DNA of 10,862 nucleotides from NCBI GenBank assembly GCA_013002425.1, contig JABDJQ010000644.1, positions 1 through 10,862 of the forward strand. The letters run 5' to 3'. Under the pieces are notes generated by a model. That model made no database searches, had not been told where the DNA came from, and saw only the letters and a list, made by a program, of their open reading frames with translations. A program made the translations under genes and the position numbers. The stretch is from Gemmatimonadota bacterium (GTDB taxonomy: Bacteria > Orphanbacterota > Orphanbacteria > Orphanbacterales > Orphanbacteraceae). Numbering within the stretch: the first letter of the stretch is position 1; every line of letters begins with the position of its first letter. Shown here piece after piece: positions 6,290-10,862 of this stretch.

Positions 6290-9200
6290 TCAGCGGACGA
6301 GGGTAATGCGCGACGTCTTGCGTCCGTGCGTGCTCTGCAGCGTCACGAAGTAGACGCCGGAGGGGGCGTAGCGGCCGGTGTGATCGACGCCGTTCCATTC
6401 CACGGCGTGCGATCCCTGCCAGTCGGGAAGCCCGCGGAACCGCCGTATTTCGCGCCCGCTCATGTCGTGAATGACGATCTCGATATCCTCGGCGCGGTTC
6501 GGCAGCGCATAGCGTACGAGCGTATGACCGCGGAACGGATTCGGCTGCGACGGCAGCATCGTATAGGCCACGATCGTCGTCTCGTTCGCCGTCGTGTCGA
6601 TGTCGTCGGTGCCGCCCGTCGTGTCGACGTCGTCGGTGCCGCCCGTCGTGTCGACGTCGTCGGTACCGCCCGTCGTGTCGACGTCGTCGGTACCGCCGGT
6701 CGTGTCGACGTCGTCAGTGCCGCCCGTGGTGTCGGTGTCGTCGTTCGTTTCTTCCGCTTTCAGCGAGACTTCCACCGGATCGCTCCACACGAAGTCCGTG
6801 CCCAGGAAGCGCACGTACGATCCGCCCGCTTCCCATGCGCCGCGATCAAGATCGCAGGCCGCAAGCGAGAGAATCGCCCCGGCGTCCTGCAGCGAGAGCG
6901 GATCCGAATCGGAGACGTAGATCCAGTGAACAGACCCGTCTTCGTCCGTGACGGATCGGGAGACGGTTTCGTCGGAAAGCCCGCTCTGCTTCGCCGCGCC
7001 TCCTTCGTTCGTCGTCGTCACGAGCACACCGTAGACGGAATTCGTGGCGCCCGGATGCAGTTCGATGGTCGGTGCGAGCGAATCCGATCCACAGGCGAGG
7101 CTCGTATCGCCGGTCATGACCCAGAACGGGTCGTCCTCGGTCGCGGGTTCCGTTTCGCCTTCCCACGCATACGATTCGATGAGATCGAGTACGAGGTCCA
7201 CGTCCTCGCCGTCCGCGGCGCCGTCGCCGTCCAGATCGCGGCAGTCGTCGTCAGTTTCGAGGGCAAGCAGCGTGGCGATGTCGCCGAGGCCCACGTCTTC
7301 ATCGCCGTCGAGATTCGATGTGCGATAGGAGAGCGGGTCCGATGCGGCGGCCAGCCCGGACAAGGTCGTGATCGCGAGTTCCACCGCGCCGCAGCCGGCG
7401 AGGTCGCTCATGTCGAAAGAAAGGGTCGCGGGAAGCGTTACGACATGCACGGCCGACCAGTACACGACGCCTTTCGCGGGATGGTCGCCGACTTCCCGAA
7501 TGTCGACGAAGATCGATTCCGGTTGTTCCGTTTCGACCGGCCAGCCCGCGGAATCGAGCGCGGTCAGTTCCGCTTCGAATTCGTGCGAGTCGTCGCCCGG
7601 CGTCAGGACGTCGCGATTCAGCGAGATCTCCACGCGCGTAGGCCGCGGGCCGGTCTCCGGTTCGGGTTCGGACACCGTCACGTGCGCCGAGTCCGCGAAA
7701 GCGCCGGCGTGCGCGACGAGCGTCCCCGATCCGGGCGCCGAGGCCGTGAACGTGCGGTCCGGCGCAAGCGAGCCGATGCTGGAGGGAATCGTCCACGTAA
7801 CCGTTGCGACAACGGCGTTTCCGAAAGCGTCCCGCAGATCGACCGCGAACGAAACGGACGAGTCGACGGCGAGAACCACCGGGTCGGGCGAAATCACGAG
7901 TGCGGCGAGCGGGCCGGACGTTACCGTTACGTCCGCTTCGTCGCCGAGCGCCTCGTAGGAAGCCGTGATCGTATGCGCGCCCGCCGTGACCGCCCTATAC
8001 GAACCGTTCCCGAGATTCGCGAAGCCCTCCGCGTCGGGCCAGCTCACGCCGCCGCTCACGGGGTTGCCGTTCGCGTCGCTGACCGTTGCCGTGTAAACGA
8101 GCGTGTCGCCCGCGCTGCCCGATCCGGGCCCGTCGAGCGCGAGCGCAACCGCGGCCCCCGCGGTCACCGTGAAGGTCGAGCTGTCGGACCATGCGCCCGA
8201 GACCGCCCCGATCGTTACTTCACCGGCCGGTCCGGGCGTATACGTGCCTGCGGCGTCGATCGAACCGCCGCCGGAGACCACGCTCCAGTTCGCGTCGAAC
8301 GCCAGCGTGTCGTCATCCGAAGTCACGCCGTAGAGATGGAACGCCACCGATGAATCGGCGCTCAGAGAATCCGTCGCCGGAGTCAGAAATGCCGCGACGA
8401 ACTCGAGCACGACCTGTACCGCGCTCGATGCGCTGACGCCGCCCGAACTTGCCGTGACGCTTCCCGCGCCTTTCCCGGTCCCGAGGAAGAGCCCGTCATG
8501 CACTTCGCCGATCGAGTCCGTCGCGCTCCAGACGATTGCGTCCTCGAGCGGATGTCCGTAGGCGTCGAACGGGCTTGCGGAGAACCGCACCGTGTCGCCC
8601 CGGGCGATGGTCGCGCTCGGGGGAGTGAGCGCGATGTTGTCGATCGGGCCGGGAACGATGGAGACGAATACGTCGGACGCGACGGAATTCACGGTAGCCG
8701 TTACCGTGGTCGTGCCCGGGTGGATCGCCGTAACGACGCCGCTCGAATCGACGGAGGCGAGCGAATCGTTCGCGATCGTCCACAGCGGGTCGTAGCTGAG
8801 TGGATTGCCGAGGCTGTCGCGCACGACCGCGGTGAGGTCGTACGTTTCGCCGGCCGCGAGGAACAACGAGTCGACGTCGATCTCCACGATATGCGGCGCT
8901 CCCGGCGTTACCGTAACACTCGCGCTGTCGAGAAGCGCGCCGACCGAGCCGATCACGTACCCGGTACCCGGGCTGACGGCGCTGAAAAAGCCGCTCGTGT
9001 CGATCGTGCCGATCGTGTCGTCGATCGCCCATACGGGGCTTACGGCGACGGCGTTTCCGACGGCGTCGAAGCCCTGTGCGCTGAACGAGACTCCGACACC
9101 CGTCGCGACCGTGGCGCTTCCCGGCGCGACCGTGATCGAGACCGGCGGACCGTAATCGGCCCAGGCGCGAAGCGCGTTCGAGTCGCCGGCGTCGCCGTTC

Positions 9201-10862
9201 GCGTTTCCTTCGTTCACCCAGTGAACGGAGTCCGGCAGCAGCGTGGATCGTACACCGAACGCGAACCGAAGCGAGTCGCTCGAAACCTCGCCCGGCGCCG
9301 ATGCGCCGAAGACGAACGAAACAGGCGCCGCGCTCGTGACCGGAGTCGCGAGTGATACGACGATCGTGTCGCCGCGGAGCGCCACGGATTCGCTGATCAT
9401 GCCGCCGTTCTGGCGTGTGTCGTAGTAGTTGCGATAGGGCGCGTCCGCCGGCAGCACGATCCACGCTTCGTCCCACGACGAAGACACGGAATCGACGAGC
9501 GTCACCGCCGCGTCGAGCGTGCAGAGCACTTCCTCGGCGTTCACGATCCAGAATCCGGGTGCGACTTCCGCGAGCCCGTCGCCGACGAGGCCCGCCGACG
9601 CCAGCAGGAAAGGCGCGCTCGCGACGTCTTCGCCGACGAGGTCCGACGTGTCCGTGGCGACGACCTTGAACCAGCAGTTCTCGCCGGGCGAGCCTGTCGC
9701 CGTCCAGTCGAACGAAGACGTTTCCTCGTCGAACGATCCGATCAGCTCCGGATACGTGGCCCCGCCGTCCCGCGAAAGATACACGTCGACGTCGAGCGGT
9801 TCGTCGTCGCTGTTCGGGTCCGACAGATCCCACGAAAGCTGGATCGGATCCCCGACGCGAACGCTCGGCGCAGGATCGATGGCCGTAACGGACGGCCTGA
9901 AGTCGTAGATCCCCTTTTCGAAGAACGGAAAGATGCGCACACGCCCGCCCGTGAAGTCGCGCTGCCAGCTGTCGAGTCCGACATAGGTCGTTTCGCGAAC
10001 GGCATCGCCCGTGGGCGTTCCGATGTGCGCGCGCACGGAGTCGTACACGTCGAACCACCAGAGCGTCTGATACTGCATCCGCTTCGGGTCGCCCTTGTAG
10101 TCGACCGAGGTCCCCCATCCCGACATCGCATGCCAGCCGTCGCTCATGAGGCTGCTCGCCAGCGTCCATTTCACGTATTTCGGCAGCCCCGGATGCGGAA
10201 ACGGAACGTGTTTCGTCGAGAGTTCGTCCGGGTCGTAGTCGTAGCTCGGCGTGAAGTTCAGGCAGAAGAGCCCCGAGAAGTGCGCGGGCGTGTCGGAGTA
10301 GAGCGTATCCCCGCCCAGGTAGCCGCGCTCCGGGTCGGTCATGCCGCTTTCGTAGCCTCTCCTGTGCTCGTGCGGATGGCCTTCGTGCCAGCGGCCGTTC
10401 ACGTACTGGAAGTGCTCCGGCGCGAGATAGCCGTTAACTATAATGAGATATTCGGGTCCGAATTCCGCCCGCAACGTCGCCAGAAACGTATCGACACCCG
10501 CCGACCACCAGAGCGTCAGGTCTTCGTTACTGTCGCCGATACCGTCGCGGTTCGAGTCGATCGAGTCGACGCCCGGGTCCCAGCGCTGCGGTACGCTGTG
10601 CCACCAGTGAATCGTTTCGGCGACCTCGTCGAGGCGGATCCCTTCGATCAGATCGGGATACTCGTGCACGGTGGCTTTCGCGATGTACTTCGCGTAGGCG
10701 CGGGCCGCGTCGAGGTTCGTCAGATTGATGCGGCCCTGGTTGCAGATTTCGCTTTCGCCGTTGATGAACCATTTCCCGCCGTTCTTGTCGTGCAGAATCC
10801 AGTCATACTCGTGGGCCTCGAGCGTGTCGCCCCACGCTTCGCGATCCGGCGTCTCGTCGCTC
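6290..10862 (-). CDS. Giant secreted multidomain protein: glycoside-hydrolase-like barrel, Big repeats, dockerin, FlgD-like sorting domain (5' partial)
   Basis: The frame is open from the window edge to TGA at 6290, about 1,523 visible residues. The GTG at 10669 is internal, because 64 further in-frame codons run upstream with good sequence, so the true start and any signal peptide lie outside. Domains in order: a glycoside-hydrolase-like TIM barrel of GHL15 type (to about 9900) with GIRLDEVAETIHWW and a DSNRDGIGDSNED calcium-like loop; an Fn3/Ig-like domain (about 9890-9590); a beta-rich region with a YYDTRQNGGMIS segment (about 9590-9155); six Big-like repeats of about 80 residues (about 9150-7665); another beta domain; a dockerin-like pair (7172-7315); a beta domain; an Asp/Thr/Gly linker; and a C-terminal FlgD-Ig-like domain with PNPF and a final TLVR. 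It probably acts on extracellular polysaccharide and is exported by C-terminal sorting. Hydrolase activity is inferred from fold resemblance only. Confidence 0.85.
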   Translation of the reverse strand, partial: SDETPDREAWGDTLEAHEYDWILHDKNGGKWFINGESEICNQGRINLTNLDAARAYAKYIAKATVHEYPDLIEGIRLDEVAETIHWWHSVPQRWDPGVDSIDSNRDGIGDSNEDLTLWWSAGVDTFLATLRAEFGPEYLIIVNGYLAPEHFQYVNGRWHEGHPHEHRRGYESGMTDPERGYLGGDTLYSDTPAHFSGLFCLNFTPSYDYDPDELSTKHVPFPHPGLPKYVKWTLASSLMSDGWHAMSGWGTSVDYKGDPKRMQYQTLWWFDVYDSVRAHIGTPTGDAVRETTYVGLDSWQRDFTGGRVRIFPFFEKGIYDFRPSVTAIDPAPSVRVGDPIQLSWDLSDPNSDDEPLDVDVYLSRDGGATYPELIGSFDEETSSFDWTATGSPGENCWFKVVATDTSDLVGEDVASAPFLLASAGLVGDGLAEVAPGFWIVNAEEVLCTLDAAVTLVDSVSSSWDEAWIVLPADAPYRNYYDTRQNGGMISESVALRGDTIVVSLATPVTSAAPVSFVFGASAPGEVSSDSLRFAFGVRSTLLPDSVHWVNEGNANGDAGDSNALRAWADYGPPVSITVAPGSATVATGVGVSFSAQGFDAVGNAVAVSPVWAIDDTIGTIDTSGFFSAVSPGTGYVIGSVGALLDSASVTVTPGAPHIVEIDVDSLFLAAGETYDLTAVVRDSLGNPLSYDPLWTIANDSLASVDSSGVVTAIHPGTTTVTATVNSVASDVFVSIVPGPIDNIALTPPSATIARGDTVRFSASPFDAYGHPLEDAIVWSATDSIGEVHDGLFLGTGKGAGSVTASSGGVSASSAVQVVLEFVAAFLTPATDSLSADSSVAFHLYGVTSDDDTLAFDANWSVVSGGGSIDAAGTYTPGPAGEVTIGAVSGAWSDSSTFTVTAGAAVALALDGPGSGSAGDTLVYTATVSDANGNPVSGGVSWPDAEGFANLGNGSYRAVTAGAHTITASYEALGDEADVTVTSGPLAALVISPDPVVLAVDSSVSFAVDLRDAFGNAVVATVTWTIPSSIGSLAPDRTFTASAPGSGTLVAHAGAFADSAHVTVSEPEPETGPRPTRVEISLNRDVLTPGDDSHEFEAELTALDSAGWPVETEQPESIFVDIREVGDHPAKGVVYWSAVHVVTLPATLSFDMSDLAGCGAVELAITTLSGLAAASDPLSYRTSNLDGDEDVGLGDIATLLALETDDDCRDLDGDGAADGEDVDLVLDLIESYAWEGETEPATEDDPFWVMTGDTSLACGSDSLAPTIELHPGATNSVYGVLVTTTNEGGAAKQSGLSDETVSRSVTDEDGSVHWIYVSDSDPLSLQDAGAILSLAACDLDRGAWEAGGSYVRFLGTDFVWSDPVEVSLKAEETNDDTDTTGGTDDVDTTGGTDDVDTTGGTDDVDTTGGTDDVDTTGGTDDIDTTANETTIVAYTMLPSQPNPFRGHTLVRYALPNRAEDIEIVIHDMSGREIRRFRGLPDWQGSHAVEWNGVDHTGRYAPSGVYFVTLQSTHGRKTSRITLVR
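6293..6560 (-). other. FlgD-Ig-like C-terminal sorting domain of the giant protein
   Basis: The last 90 or so residues begin LPSQPNPFRGHTLVRYALP, then IEIVIHDMSGREIRRF, then HAVEWNGVDHTGRYAPSGVY, and finish with KTSRITLVR. The PNPF start, D-x-x-G-R-x-V/I-R strand, W-x-G-x-D-x-x-G turn and V/I-x-L-V-R end are the hallmarks of FlgD-Ig-like/type IX-style C-terminal domains common in FCB-group and related phyla. It probably directs surface export or anchoring. Confidence 0.8.
6591..6752 (-). repeat. 27-bp in-frame tandem repeat encoding an Asp/Thr/Gly linker
   Basis: Five nearly identical 27-bp units run from 6591, 6618, 6645, 6672 and 6699, followed by a degenerate sixth at 6726-6752. They encode repeats of TDDVDTTGG. 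The few differences between units are mostly silent (for example GTGCC versus GTACC on the plus strand). The period of 9 codons keeps the frame, so copy number can change without breaking the gene. It links the beta domains to the sorting domain. Confidence 0.9.
7172..7315 (-). other. Dockerin-like calcium-binding module within the giant protein
   Basis: Two EF-hand-like half repeats are visible: LDGDEDVGLGDIATLLAL and, about 25 residues later, LDGDGAADGEDVDLVLDLI. Both have the D-x-D-G-D-x-x-x-x-x-D-h spacing of type I dockerin repeats. Their Asp ligands are intact, so calcium binding is likely. No cohesin-bearing gene is in the window, so a cellulosome role is not supported. Confidence 0.7.
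7665..9150 (-). repeat. Six tandem Big-type Ig-like repeats in the giant protein
   Basis: Six units of about 80 residues follow one pattern: an opening I/V-x-h-x-P strand, an A-G/A-R-G-D-T-type turn, a D-x-x-G-N/H-P/A-V/L block, W-x-h, a G-x-h/T-h-x-A-x-x-x-G turn and a closing V-T-V strand. The D-x-x-G-N/H block appears as FDAVGNAV, RDSLGNPL, FDAYGHPL, SDANGNPV and RDAFGNAV; the fourth unit has the divergent TSDDDTLA. Such arrays usually form extended stalks on exported proteins. The units are diverged at sequence level, which argues for an old duplication. Confidence 0.75.
9900..10862 (-). other. GHL15-type glycoside-hydrolase-like domain within the giant protein
   Basis: Visible motifs are the WFINGESEICN segment near the window edge, NLTNLDAARAYAKYIAKA, and EGIRLDEVAE, which resembles the barrel strand carrying an Asp in these families. 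Then come EYLIIVNGY, WHAMSGWGTS, and the closing DSWQRDFTGGRVRIFPFFEKG block, similar to the last strand (R-x-F-x-N-G-x-V-x-V-N) of GHL15/GHL10-like barrels. The N-terminal strands are cut off. Assignment is from memory of the family style. Confidence 0.5.

Noticed and set aside
6591..6752. CRISPR array.
   Set aside because: The 27-bp units are directly tandem with no spacers and translate in frame as a protein linker.
22..10131. Many long open frames on the plus strand (for example 6326-8353, 4814-6253, 2397-3752, 22-1038).
   Set aside because: They lie antisense to genes with clear family motifs, are rich in Arg/Ala/His, and show no recognisable domains; long antisense frames are expected opposite GC-rich coding sequence.
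10667..10669. GTG at 10669 as the start of the giant protein.
   Set aside because: The frame continues upstream to the window edge with plausible barrel sequence and no stop, so this Val is internal.

Overview
The window is GC-rich and compact. All five recognisable genes lie on the minus strand, so transcription runs from high to low coordinates. In that order they are: (1) a very large multidomain secreted protein, 5'-truncated at the window edge (10862-6290); (2) a membrane-anchored alkaline-phosphatase-superfamily phosphodiesterase (6199-4343); (3) a type IV pilus assembly ATPase, PilB (4232-2277); (4) a geranylgeranyl-reductase-family flavoprotein (2247-1093); (5) glutaminyl-tRNA synthetase, glnS (1023 downwards), whose frame is interrupted by TAA at 40-42 and continues to the window edge. 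The gaps between genes are 90, 110, 29 and 69 bp. No stretch over 300 bp lacks a gene, and I see no tRNA, rRNA, CRISPR array, insertion sequence or phage gene.

The likely source is an uncultivated, Gram-negative-type bacterium near the FCB superphylum, of the Eisenbacteria/Krumholzibacteriota kind. This is an inference. It rests on the C-terminal FlgD-Ig-like sorting domain with a PNPF motif, the chain of Big-type Ig repeats with a dockerin module, the phosphodiesterase ending in an L-G-Y-V tail, and the high GC. No marker here fixes the phylum.

The genes do not form one obvious pathway. The giant protein looks extracellular: a glycoside-hydrolase-like TIM barrel (GHL15-type), beta-sandwich modules, six Big repeats, a dockerin-like calcium-binding pair, an Asp/Thr/Gly linker encoded by a 27-bp tandem repeat, and a sorting domain. 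The phosphodiesterase would act outside the cytoplasmic membrane. PilB would power pilus extension and carries a predicted c-di-GMP-binding N-domain. The flavoprotein probably reduces isoprenoid double bonds. glnS is a housekeeping gene.

The points most worth a second look are the in-frame TAA in glnS, the extra eight-cysteine double zinc ribbon at the PilB C-terminus, and the architecture of the giant protein with its minisatellite-encoded linker. I found no clear new defence or mobile system.
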